Below are positions 15,180 to 23,953 of a stretch of DNA of 64,000 bases, in pieces. The notes beneath the pieces were generated by a model that did not search any database, was not told where the DNA came from, and worked only from the letters and a program-made list of their open reading frames with translations. Position 1 is the first letter of the stretch, and the number at the start of each line of letters is the position of its first letter. Made by a program: the position numbers and the translations under genes. Origin of the DNA: Methanobacterium sp. UBA279 (GTDB taxonomy: Archaea; Methanobacteriota; Methanobacteria; Methanobacteriales; Methanobacteriaceae); NCBI GenBank assembly GCA_002502855.1, contig DAQK01000029.1, positions 1 through 64,000 on the forward strand. Reading direction: 5' to 3'.

Positions 15180-15791
15180 ATGAATAAACTAGAAAAAATT
15201 TTATTACTTTATAACAAATTAGAATATATGAGTTTTAAGAAATTCTTAACTGAAAGCTATCGTTCACCCGTAGCAGCTACCATATTAGTACTGATTTCAC
15301 CTTTTGTTTATTCTTTATTTGTTAATAAAGATTGGATAGCAGTATACAGTTCCATTCCTCAATTTATATGGGTTATTTTGTTAATTATTCTTTTATTATG
15401 GTTTTTAACAATAATCATAAGAAGAAAAATGTCTTACCATTCAGGTCCGTTTAGTGTGGGAGCTCCCTACTATGGTTGGAGAGATTTAGGTGAATTGCCC
15501 TATTTTAATGTTATATGGAAAATTAGAACTCCTAATCCAGATCCAATTCCAGATCCATTTGATATAAGAAATAAGAAATTATCAATTGATGTGGAATATT
15601 TTCCAAGATGTCCTAATTGTAAAACTAAATTAGAAATGTCCGATAATTTATATTGGTACAGTTGGTTTTGTGTAGGATGCGGTTTCAATTTAAAGACTTG
15701 GAATACCTTTGATAGAGTAAGACATAGAGCTGAAAAGATAGCTGAAAGGGAATTAGAAATAATGGAAGAACAATCTGATCGTCAAAACTAA
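15180..15791 (+). CDS. Membrane protein with zinc ribbon, partner of the FAN1-like nuclease
   Basis: 203 residues from ATG 15180 (TTG 15159 also possible). Two hydrophobic segments (SPVAATILVLISPFVYSLFV and FIWVILLIILLLWFLTIIIR) are followed by a soluble part ending in a C-x2-C...C-x2-C zinc ribbon (CPNCKTKLEMS ... FCVGCGF). It is 26 bases before the large nuclease gene on the same strand, so they are probably co-transcribed. Family not recognised. Confidence 0.6.
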   Translation: MNKLEKILLLYNKLEYMSFKKFLTESYRSPVAATILVLISPFVYSLFVNKDWIAVYSSIPQFIWVILLIILLLWFLTIIIRRKMSYHSGPFSVGAPYYGWRDLGELPYFNVIWKIRTPNPDPIPDPFDIRNKKLSIDVEYFPRCPNCKTKLEMSDNLYWYSWFCVGCGFNLKTWNTFDRVRHRAEKIAERELEIMEEQSDRQN

Positions 15792-15817
15792 ATAACCATT
15801 ATATTAAGGGGTTAATC

Positions 15818-18121
15818 ATGGTTTCAAGTGATGAAATTAATAAAAGACTCAGGGCGCGAAAGGAAGGTAAATTACAAAAGGAGATTAAGGATTATTTAAT
15901 TTGTGATAGGTGCAATGGATACTATGAACTCCAGAATGATGAATCTCCGGGTGATTTTGCTAGTGAATGCAGTTGTGGTGGGAATTTAATTTATTCAAAT
16001 AGTCTTGAAGTGATTGGTGAAAGTATAGGTAAGCAAGGAAAGATAATTTATTGCCCGAATTGTGGAACTGAAAATCCAGATTATGCTAATTTTTGCCAAG
16101 AGTGTGGGGAAAAAATTTCTGATATATTTGAAGAAAAGCAACATGATGAAACTAAAATCATTGATATTGAAAGCGAAAATTATGATGATATCGAACCGGG
16201 ATATGTTATTTTTTTAAACAGAGCTAATGGTCATATGGTTGGTTCTGAGTTTCCCAATAATTTCAAATATGATTATGGTATAAATACTGATGAATTAATA
16301 GTAGATGCCATGAATAATAATCATTTGACCTTGTCTAAACCTTTATATAATGTTGAAAAGGCCCGAGTGGTTGATATTAAAAAAATATTAAAAAAGTATA
16401 GCCAACCAGTTTCTGGCAGGAAAAAAGAGTTAGTAGAACGTATAAAGAATAATCTTACAGGAAATGAAATTATATCCGAATTCCCGGGATCATATTATGT
16501 TTTAACTGAAAATGGGGAGAAAATTGTCAAAGAAAATGATCATGTAGCTTATTATCATTACAATTCAACAAATTTCAGCGTATTTTCATTAGAAGAATAT
16601 CATGATTTATTAAAAAACAATACTGATGCTAATTTGAAATATATTGTAGCACTAGATTTATTAGAAAAATATGGATTAACAGAGAGAAGAAAAGGGAACT
16701 GGGGTTTGTATAGAAACTCAATTCTATCAAAATATAAGGTAAATAAAGATAAAAATGACTATGAAGCTGCTTTAGACTGTTGCTTTAAAGTTTGCATCTT
16801 GGATACAAGCGGCCTATCCAATAACGATCAATATTTTGAAGAATTTATTGATTTAGCACCAGGAGTCATAGATTTTATACAATATTTAATTAAGAAGACA
16901 AATTCACAATTAGAATCCAACTTTAATGCCTTAAAAATTAGATATTACACATGTTTTGATGATTTAAGTTTGCCTAAATCCGTATTATCAAAAGAACAGT
17001 CTTTTAATGTTTTAATTAAAGAATTAGGTTTTGAAAATAATTTAGCTTCTGATGAAAAAAACCCTTCAAAGCAGCCTCCAAAGAATAGGAATGATAAAAT
17101 AAATTTCGTGACTTTTGATGTAGAAAAGATAGATAGTGGTGGTAGAGGAAAAGCAAAATATCTGTTTGAAGACTCAGATCTTTTTGTTGAAGAAGTCGCT
17201 ATTAAATTTTACGAAAATCTCGGATATAATGCTTTGTGGTCGGAAGATTTTTATTGGGGATTTTTAATGGCTTTGTTGTTTTGGGATGTGATTTTTGCTA
17301 GAATAAATGGAGTTTTTAATGAAGGTTTTCCACTAGCTTCTCAATTTAATGACATGCCTCATGATTTTTTCAAACCAGAATTTTATCTCAGAAGGAAAAA
17401 TTTGATCAACAACCGATTGAATCAACTCAATAATAACAACATAGAACAAGAAATTTCAAATTCCTATAAAATAAACTATGGGAAATCTTGCCGCCCTATT
17501 GAAAGGTGGGATCGTTTTACTCAAGAGGAATTACTGATTCCCACTAAAACAATGAATAAAACGATGCTTTTAGGTATTTTAGAAAGGTTAATCTCAAATT
17601 TTGCTGAAAATAGAAGTGGTTTACCTGATTTGATCGTCTACAATAATAATGAATTATTTTTTTCAGAAGTAAAAAGTGAAAGGGATAGGGTTTCTGATAA
17701 ACAAATGTCGTGGCATTTGTTTTTAGCTAAAAAAATGGATATTAAGGTGGATCTTTTCCTTGTTAATCATACTGAAAGGAAAGTAAACAATCTTAAATCA
17801 AAATATTCTCTGTATGAAGAGTTTGAACCTGAAGGTAGTTTAGAAGAGTTTAAAGATGATCTAGCCCTAATGCAAGACTTCGCCACTGATTTAACTAATA
17901 TGATTAACAATATCAAATTTACTGTCGATAAAGATGGTAATGAGGATAAAAAGATTAAATCAAAAATTCAGGAAGTACAAAATGAGATTAATCAAAGAAA
18001 AAAGGAATTAGATAGAAAATTAAAAGTTTTAAGTTCTGAAATAATAATTGTGAGAGTTTTAAAGGATAAAACTAACCCTTATAACTTTGAATTTGAAATT
18101 AGTACTGATGAAAAAAATTAA
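15818..18121 (+). CDS. FAN1-like nuclease: zinc ribbons, SAP domain, VRR-NUC domain
   Basis: 767 residues. Order: a C-x2-C ribbon (CDRCNGYYEL...CSCGG, ~30-60), a second ribbon (CPNCGTENPDYANFCQECGE, ~78-98), a SAP-like helix-turn-helix (VVDIKKILKK...GRKKELVERIKNNL, ~185-216), a long helical region (VEEVAIKFYENLGYNALWSE, WDVIFARINGVF, WDRFTQEELL), and a VRR-NUC domain with GLPDLIVYN (D604), SEVKSERDR (E617, K619) and KQMSWHLFL. The motif order matches FAN1, which resects branched DNA during crosslink repair. A coiled coil and charged tail follow. It lies in a defence-rich island, so an antiviral role is equally possible. Confidence 0.75.
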   Translation: MVSSDEINKRLRARKEGKLQKEIKDYLICDRCNGYYELQNDESPGDFASECSCGGNLIYSNSLEVIGESIGKQGKIIYCPNCGTENPDYANFCQECGEKISDIFEEKQHDETKIIDIESENYDDIEPGYVIFLNRANGHMVGSEFPNNFKYDYGINTDELIVDAMNNNHLTLSKPLYNVEKARVVDIKKILKKYSQPVSGRKKELVERIKNNLTGNEIISEFPGSYYVLTENGEKIVKENDHVAYYHYNSTNFSVFSLEEYHDLLKNNTDANLKYIVALDLLEKYGLTERRKGNWGLYRNSILSKYKVNKDKNDYEAALDCCFKVCILDTSGLSNNDQYFEEFIDLAPGVIDFIQYLIKKTNSQLESNFNALKIRYYTCFDDLSLPKSVLSKEQSFNVLIKELGFENNLASDEKNPSKQPPKNRNDKINFVTFDVEKIDSGGRGKAKYLFEDSDLFVEEVAIKFYENLGYNALWSEDFYWGFLMALLFWDVIFARINGVFNEGFPLASQFNDMPHDFFKPEFYLRRKNLINNRLNQLNNNNIEQEISNSYKINYGKSCRPIERWDRFTQEELLIPTKTMNKTMLLGILERLISNFAENRSGLPDLIVYNNNELFFSEVKSERDRVSDKQMSWHLFLAKKMDIKVDLFLVNHTERKVNNLKSKYSLYEEFEPEGSLEEFKDDLALMQDFATDLTNMINNIKFTVDKDGNEDKKIKSKIQEVQNEINQRKKELDRKLKVLSSEIIIVRVLKDKTNPYNFEFEISTDEKN

Positions 18122-18201
18122 ACAAATTTGTTGAATATTACAAAAGGAATTATAATTAATTAAAATTTAATTTCTAGTTAAAAAACCACTAAGGGACGGC
18201 C

Positions 18202-19563
18202 ATGGTAAGCTGTAAATATGAATATCAAGAGGATGGGTATACAAACTATAAATGTGTTGAGGAATCTTGGAAGGATTCAGATTACTGCATACTCCATATG
18301 GATTTTCCCGCTGATGAAAAATCCCCCGAATTCAGGCTTATATCGGAAGAGAAAAGGAAGAAAACTAATGAGAAAATAATCAACAATGATTTCGATTTTA
18401 CGGGTGCAAAATTATGGGATATAAAACTCCAAGGTGCTAACATCAAGGGTGGTGTTATTTTTAGTGGTGCTATTATAGAAGGTGGCGCTTATTTTAGTGA
18501 TGCTACTATATGGGATGCAAAATTTATTGGTACAACATTCCACGCTATCGCTGATTTTAGACGTGCAAAATTAATGAATGCTTATTTTGTAAATGCGAAT
18601 TTTGAATATGTTGTTTCGACTCTTTCAGACAATTTAGATGAGGTTTTAAAAGTTGATACTGGTTCAAGTTATGCTGCTCTTGTGGACGCTATTATGGATG
18701 AATCTCCAACTGTTTTCAGTTATGCTATTATGGACGAATCTCTTGTTAATTTCAGCGATGCGATTATACACAGTGCTCAGTTTGATGGCATTACTGCAAC
18801 GGGCTTTGTTAATTTTAGCGGTGCCAAAATAAGAGGGAGTGCTACTTTTTCAAATTCCAATTTAAAATTTGGTATTTCTTGTATCAGTACCATTATTGAA
18901 GATCGTGTTAGTTTTGAGAGTTCAATCCTAGATGGTTATTCTAGTTTTGAGGGTACAACTATAAGGGGTGATGCTGAATTCAAAGGCGCCACTATAAATG
19001 CTGTTGATTTCAGAGGTGCTACTATAGAAGGTAACGCTAATTTTATTGACTCTACAATAAATTCTTGTAATATTGAAATGTCCGATATAAAAGGACGATT
19101 ATTTTTAAAGGGCTCTAAATTCAAATTACTTCAAAATGAAGAGGATGCTTATAGAAAGGCAAAACGTCTTTATGAATCATTGGGTGATAAAAACGCTGCA
19201 GATGAACATTATTACCTTGAAATGATAACCCACAGAAAGCAAAGACCTTATTACTACAAATATCCAGAGTTATTAGTACAATATTGTTTTGGCTATGGTG
19301 TTTATCCTTATAGAATTATAGGCACTGCTATAGTAGTTGCTTTTATTTTTGCAGTTTTATTCTGGTTTGGCAGTGGTTTAAAAGGAGAATATGGATTCCC
19401 AACATATTTATATTTTAGCTTTAAAAATGCTCTAGCATTAGGCACAAGTGAATATCAGCTAACTTCCGGAACCTATCAACTTTTAGCGACTTTAGAAATA
19501 ATATTAGGAACTTTTTTATGGGCAGCGTTCGTAGCGACATTTGCAAGGAAATTCATGAGATAA
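18202..19563 (+). CDS. Pentapeptide-repeat protein with channel-like membrane end
   Basis: 453 residues. After a cysteine/histidine-rich start (CKYEYQ, YKCVEES, YCILHMDFP) come about 25 degenerate A(N/D)-F/L-xx repeats (~65-310; FSGAIIEGGAYFSDATI and similar) that should form a right-handed beta-helix. A helical linker follows, then two membrane helices (IIGTAIVVAFIFAVLFWFG and LLATLEIILGTFLWAAFVAT) around a pore-loop-like FKNALALGTSEY, resembling the ion-channel domain found on some pentapeptide proteins but without a canonical TVGYG filter. Role unknown. Confidence 0.75.
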   Translation: MVSCKYEYQEDGYTNYKCVEESWKDSDYCILHMDFPADEKSPEFRLISEEKRKKTNEKIINNDFDFTGAKLWDIKLQGANIKGGVIFSGAIIEGGAYFSDATIWDAKFIGTTFHAIADFRRAKLMNAYFVNANFEYVVSTLSDNLDEVLKVDTGSSYAALVDAIMDESPTVFSYAIMDESLVNFSDAIIHSAQFDGITATGFVNFSGAKIRGSATFSNSNLKFGISCISTIIEDRVSFESSILDGYSSFEGTTIRGDAEFKGATINAVDFRGATIEGNANFIDSTINSCNIEMSDIKGRLFLKGSKFKLLQNEEDAYRKAKRLYESLGDKNAADEHYYLEMITHRKQRPYYYKYPELLVQYCFGYGVYPYRIIGTAIVVAFIFAVLFWFGSGLKGEYGFPTYLYFSFKNALALGTSEYQLTSGTYQLLATLEIILGTFLWAAFVATFARKFMR

Positions 19564-19682
19564 TAGATAAAAAAATGGCGTAAAAATAAAATAATTTTAA
19601 TACTTCGCATATTAACGTAATCCGTTCATAGGTTCAGCATAGTATAGCATTATTATTAGATTTCCAAAAAAAACTTTCAAAT

Positions 19683-20615
19683 TTAAACATTAAATAAATT
19701 ATCTATTTCTCTTCGCCAACCTTCACGATGGATTATTCTACTTTTTTGTAGATTTTCATCTAGTATTTCAGCTTTTGATTTCTTAGAAAGTTCTTCCCAA
19801 TCTTCTCCAAATACATAAGTTGCATTTCCATAGTATATACTTTCAAAGATGTATAGGTCTTTCGATTCAAAAGCATATACCACATACCCACTAAAACCTG
19901 CATGTCCAATTGCAACAAAGTCAGGATTATAAGATCTTAATGTTTCCAGTCTCCATTTTGCAACAGGTCTAATAAGAGGTTTAACACGGTTCAAAAGAGG
20001 ACGTAATTTTTCATACAGTTGAGACCATGGCATAGGCCCTGCAGGTAAAACTTCCCAATTTAATCTTTTTATGCGAACATCTATTATTTCATCTAAATTT
20101 TCAGAAAAAACATCACATTCACCAAAAATTTCCAAAAATAAGTTGATTATGTGTTTTATTTCCTTCTCATTAGAACTATTATATTCTATTACTGGTGCAA
20201 TTAAAATCTTAGATCCATCTGATCTGGCTGAAATTGTGAATTCAATGCTAGGGGGTTTAATAATAGTTCTAGGATATCTTTCCACTGAAAAATCAACATA
20301 TCCAGTTCTTCGTACACGGGCTTTACCATGACATTCAGTCCAATGATGTTCTCTTTGATAAGTAACAGTTTCTTTAGGCTGATCCTTATGTCTTAAAAAG
20401 CCGCCTTCTGCATTAAAACCACTTATTCTACCAACAGGGCGTGGAAGTACTCTTTCTCCAACACTAAGTCTATTTGTAAAGCCAATTCTTTCTAAAATCG
20501 TTTGAAACCTATTTATATTCTCAATACCAAAAATAACATTGACACCATAATCTATGAATCCTAAATTAGCTCTTGCATTATTGATTCTCGTTTTACGTAT
20601 CTTCATACTTACCAA
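19683..20615 (-). CDS. Unrecognised protein divergent from the restriction-modification gene
   Basis: 310 residues; I do not recognise it. It has no membrane segment. Conserved-looking stretches are YQREHHWTECHGKARVRRTG, LPAGPMPWSQLYEKL and NPDFVAIGHAGFSGYVVYAF with ESIYYGNATYVFGEDWEELS. The last part resembles an EVE- or nuclease-like beta-sheet, but that is impression only. It is divergent from the large methylase gene, sharing a 185-base intergenic region. In defence islands such genes are often accessory to the neighbour. Confidence 0.55.
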   Translation of the reverse strand: MVSMKIRKTRINNARANLGFIDYGVNVIFGIENINRFQTILERIGFTNRLSVGERVLPRPVGRISGFNAEGGFLRHKDQPKETVTYQREHHWTECHGKARVRRTGYVDFSVERYPRTIIKPPSIEFTISARSDGSKILIAPVIEYNSSNEKEIKHIINLFLEIFGECDVFSENLDEIIDVRIKRLNWEVLPAGPMPWSQLYEKLRPLLNRVKPLIRPVAKWRLETLRSYNPDFVAIGHAGFSGYVVYAFESKDLYIFESIYYGNATYVFGEDWEELSKKSKAEILDENLQKSRIIHREGWRREIDNLFNV

Positions 20616-20800
20616 CTCTATTCGTTTGTTATTAATTCATCACTAATAGATGTTACTATTTAGAATCTTATAATATGGTAGAGGAAGATTTGAATGTGTA
20701 ATGTAATAGGCTTAAAAGGATATATCATAACAAGCCAAATACAAAGAAATAGAAAAAGTTAAAGTAATGATTTCAAATACAATCTATCAGGTGCAAAGGA

Positions 20801-23800
20801 ATGGTAAAAAAGGTAATAAATGAGTATCTAAAGGAAGTTAGAAAAATCTATATGGGTAAAGATTATACAGAAATGACCTTTAGAACTGCATTTGAGAATT
20901 TGATCAGAAGTTCAAATACCAATTATAACCTCATCCACGAGCCAAAAAGGAAAACTGGCTTGGGAGCACCAGATTACAAAGCATTTTTAGGTTCAGCGAA
21001 CGTAGGTTATATAGAAACTAAGGATTTAGGAGAAAATCTGGACAATGTGATGGAAACAAAACAGATGAAAAAATATATTCAAAGTATTGACAACATTATC
21101 CTCACAGATTATGCTCGTTTCATTTTAATTAGGAAGGGTCAGAAGAATGTAATTGATTTTAATCTATTTACAAAATTGGATTTAGATAATTCCAGATTCA
21201 CAGTTCTAGATGAAAAGATTGACGCATTCAATCAGTTAATGGGTGAGTTCTTCGGTTATAAACTCCCCACTATAAAGGATGCAGAGGAATTGGCAAGTGA
21301 ATTGGCTAAAAAAGCAAAATTATTGAAGGATATAGTCATGGGCCAATTAAAGGAAGATATCTTCAAAGCAGCTCGTAAAGAAAGTCCGTCTCCACTTTAT
21401 GATTTCTATTTAGGGATAAAGAGTTTAATTAACGACATTAGCATTGAAGATAGTGCTGATGCTTACGCTCAGACGGTTACTTATAGTTTATTTTTGGCAA
21501 GGAAAAATTCACCAGAAGAAATTGATAGAATAACAGCTTACTCTCATATACCTGAAAATATAGGGATACTCAAGCGGATGTTTATTAACATGTCTGTTTC
21601 AGAATTTCCCTCTTACATATCCTGGATAATAGATGATATTGTTGATATTTTAAACATCACTAAAATGGATGAAGTATTCACTACAATTGATAAACGTGGC
21701 AAAAAAGATAAAGATCCAATCTTATTTTTGTATGAAGATTTTATATATTTCTATGAACCAGAAAAAAAGAAGAAATTGGGTGTCTATTACACCCCAAGAC
21801 CTGTAGTGAACTTTATAGTCAACTCTACACATTGGATTTTGAAAACACATTTTAACAAACCCACCGGATTTGCAGATGATAGTGTTACAGTTTTAGATCC
21901 AGCAGCCGGCACAGGTACTTTCTTCTGGATTACCTTTTTAGTTGTTCTAAATGAACTAAGGAACCAAGGCCTACGTGGGTTGATAGATGAAAAAATCCAA
22001 AAACATCTCCTCAAACATTTTTACGGTTTAGAACTTTTAATCACGCCTTATGTTATTGCCCACCTTAAATTATCAGACATATTACAAAGCTGGCACTATA
22101 AATTCAAAGAAACAGACAGAATCCAAATCTATTTAACCAATACACTTGAACCTTCAAAAGAAGAACAAGCACAATTCTTACCATTTTTGAGAGAAATTGC
22201 GCTAGAAAATATAGCCACTTCTAAAATAAAATCAAAAGAACCAATAATTGCCATTATTGGCAATCCACCTTACGCAGGCATGTCCGCAAATAAAGGAAAA
22301 TGGATTGATGACATGCTAAAAAAAGGGTACACAAGGGCTGACGGAAGTCGTGATGATGGTTACTACAAAGTTAATGGTGAAAAACTCGGCGAAAGAAACC
22401 CCAAATGGCTACAAGATGATTATGTGAAGTTCATACGCTTTGCACAGTGGAAAATAGATAAAACTGGAGAGGGTGTAGTTGGTTTCATCACTAATCATAG
22501 TTTCTTAGACAATCCAACATTCAGAGGAATGAGAGAATCGTTATTAAGAAGTTTTGATAGGATTTATATTTTGAACTTACACGGCAATGCTAAAAAGAAA
22601 GAGAAATGTCCTGATGGAAGTGAAGATGAAAATGTTTTTGATATCCAGCAAGGAGTAGCCATAAGTATATTTATTAAAAATAGTGCATTTAAGGATAAGA
22701 AAGTATTTTATTCTGATTTATGGGGTTTAAAAGATAGTAAATATCATTGGTTAGACCGTCACACTGTAAATAATGTAGAATGGCAGGAAATTGAACCAAT
22801 TTCTGAATATTATTTCTTAATACCTATGGATAACTCTATACTGAATGAATTTGAAAAATATTGGGGAATAAAAGATATTTTTCCAGTTAATAATGTGGGA
22901 ATAGTAACGGCTCGTGATCAATTAACTATTCAATGGACTGCTGATGATATTTCAAGAATAATACACGATTTTACCCATTTAGAACCCGAAAAAGCGAGAA
23001 GTAATTATCAATTGAAAAAAGATTCAAGCGATTGGAAAATTGTATGGGCACAAGAAGATTTGAAATCAAGTGGGCTTGATAATAATAAGATTTCACCGAT
23101 TCTTTACCGCCCTTTTGATATTAGATATACTTATTTCACTGGTAAAACTAAAGGATTCCATTGTCGGCCCAGAGATGAAGTAATGAAACATATGCAAAAA
23201 AATAACAAGGGTTTGGTAATTGGTAGACAATGGGGTGCTATAGGTTCGAGCTATTATGACATAGTTTTTGTTTCGGATAAAATCATTGATTTTAACTTAT
23301 TTAGAAGAGGAGGTGAGCTGCTATTTCCTTTATATCTTTACGAAGAAACTGGAAGAATACCAAACCTCAGCCCCGATTTAGTCAAATATCTACATAATAA
23401 ATACGGTGTTGAACCTTCTCCTGAAGAGATTTTTGATTATATATACGCAATTCTACAATCACCAAAGTATAGGGAAAAATATGAACCTATTCTACGATAT
23501 GACTTCCCGAGAATTCCCTTTATAGATAATTACGAGAAATTCAAGGAAGTATCTAATATTGGAGAATATTTAGTTGATTTACACCTGATGGATAAAAATA
23601 TGACTGTAAAAACTAAGTTTGATGTAGAAGGTTCCAATGTTGTTGAAAATGTTAAATTTAAAGACGGTAAATTATGGATTAATGATCAACAATATTTTGA
23701 AAATGTTCCAGTGAATGTATGGAATTATCATATCGGCGGATATGACGTACTAGAACATTTTCTAAAAGAAAGAAAGAATAAAAAGCTAAGTAATCAGGAA

Positions 23801-23881
23801 ATTGAAGATTTCCTCCAGATAGTCGAAATCATTAAAATAACGATTGTTAGTATGAAAAAGATAGATGAAGTGTTGTATTAG
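20801..23881 (+). CDS. Single-chain restriction-modification enzyme (type IIG/ISP-like)
   Basis: 1026 residues. N-terminal nuclease signature APDYKAFL...GYIETKDLG (D58, E72-T-K74), a helical connector, then an adenine-N6 methylase with motif I VLDPAAGTGTFF (~364) and motif IV NPPY (488-491). The C-terminal third (LYRPFDIRYTYFTG, LSPDLVKYLHNKYGVEPSPE, IFDYIYAIL) matches the target-recognition part of type ISP enzymes, but the helicase of true type ISP is absent. One chain would thus methylate and cut. AGGTG precedes ATG 20801. It is convergent with an RloC/PrrC-like gene. Confidence 0.85.
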   Translation: MVKKVINEYLKEVRKIYMGKDYTEMTFRTAFENLIRSSNTNYNLIHEPKRKTGLGAPDYKAFLGSANVGYIETKDLGENLDNVMETKQMKKYIQSIDNIILTDYARFILIRKGQKNVIDFNLFTKLDLDNSRFTVLDEKIDAFNQLMGEFFGYKLPTIKDAEELASELAKKAKLLKDIVMGQLKEDIFKAARKESPSPLYDFYLGIKSLINDISIEDSADAYAQTVTYSLFLARKNSPEEIDRITAYSHIPENIGILKRMFINMSVSEFPSYISWIIDDIVDILNITKMDEVFTTIDKRGKKDKDPILFLYEDFIYFYEPEKKKKLGVYYTPRPVVNFIVNSTHWILKTHFNKPTGFADDSVTVLDPAAGTGTFFWITFLVVLNELRNQGLRGLIDEKIQKHLLKHFYGLELLITPYVIAHLKLSDILQSWHYKFKETDRIQIYLTNTLEPSKEEQAQFLPFLREIALENIATSKIKSKEPIIAIIGNPPYAGMSANKGKWIDDMLKKGYTRADGSRDDGYYKVNGEKLGERNPKWLQDDYVKFIRFAQWKIDKTGEGVVGFITNHSFLDNPTFRGMRESLLRSFDRIYILNLHGNAKKKEKCPDGSEDENVFDIQQGVAISIFIKNSAFKDKKVFYSDLWGLKDSKYHWLDRHTVNNVEWQEIEPISEYYFLIPMDNSILNEFEKYWGIKDIFPVNNVGIVTARDQLTIQWTADDISRIIHDFTHLEPEKARSNYQLKKDSSDWKIVWAQEDLKSSGLDNNKISPILYRPFDIRYTYFTGKTKGFHCRPRDEVMKHMQKNNKGLVIGRQWGAIGSSYYDIVFVSDKIIDFNLFRRGGELLFPLYLYEETGRIPNLSPDLVKYLHNKYGVEPSPEEIFDYIYAILQSPKYREKYEPILRYDFPRIPFIDNYEKFKEVSNIGEYLVDLHLMDKNMTVKTKFDVEGSNVVENVKFKDGKLWINDQQYFENVPVNVWNYHIGGYDVLEHFLKERKNKKLSNQEIEDFLQIVEIIKITIVSMKKIDEVLY

Positions 23882-23953
23882 AGTAAGATAGATGGATTAT
23901 TGTGATTCATATGATTTAATGAATGGGAAAATTAAATAATGGAAAGTAGATTA

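Noticed and set aside
20801..23881. BREX PglX methylase
   Set aside because: No other BREX genes nearby, and the N-terminal nuclease signature plus ISP-like C-terminus point to a self-contained restriction enzyme.
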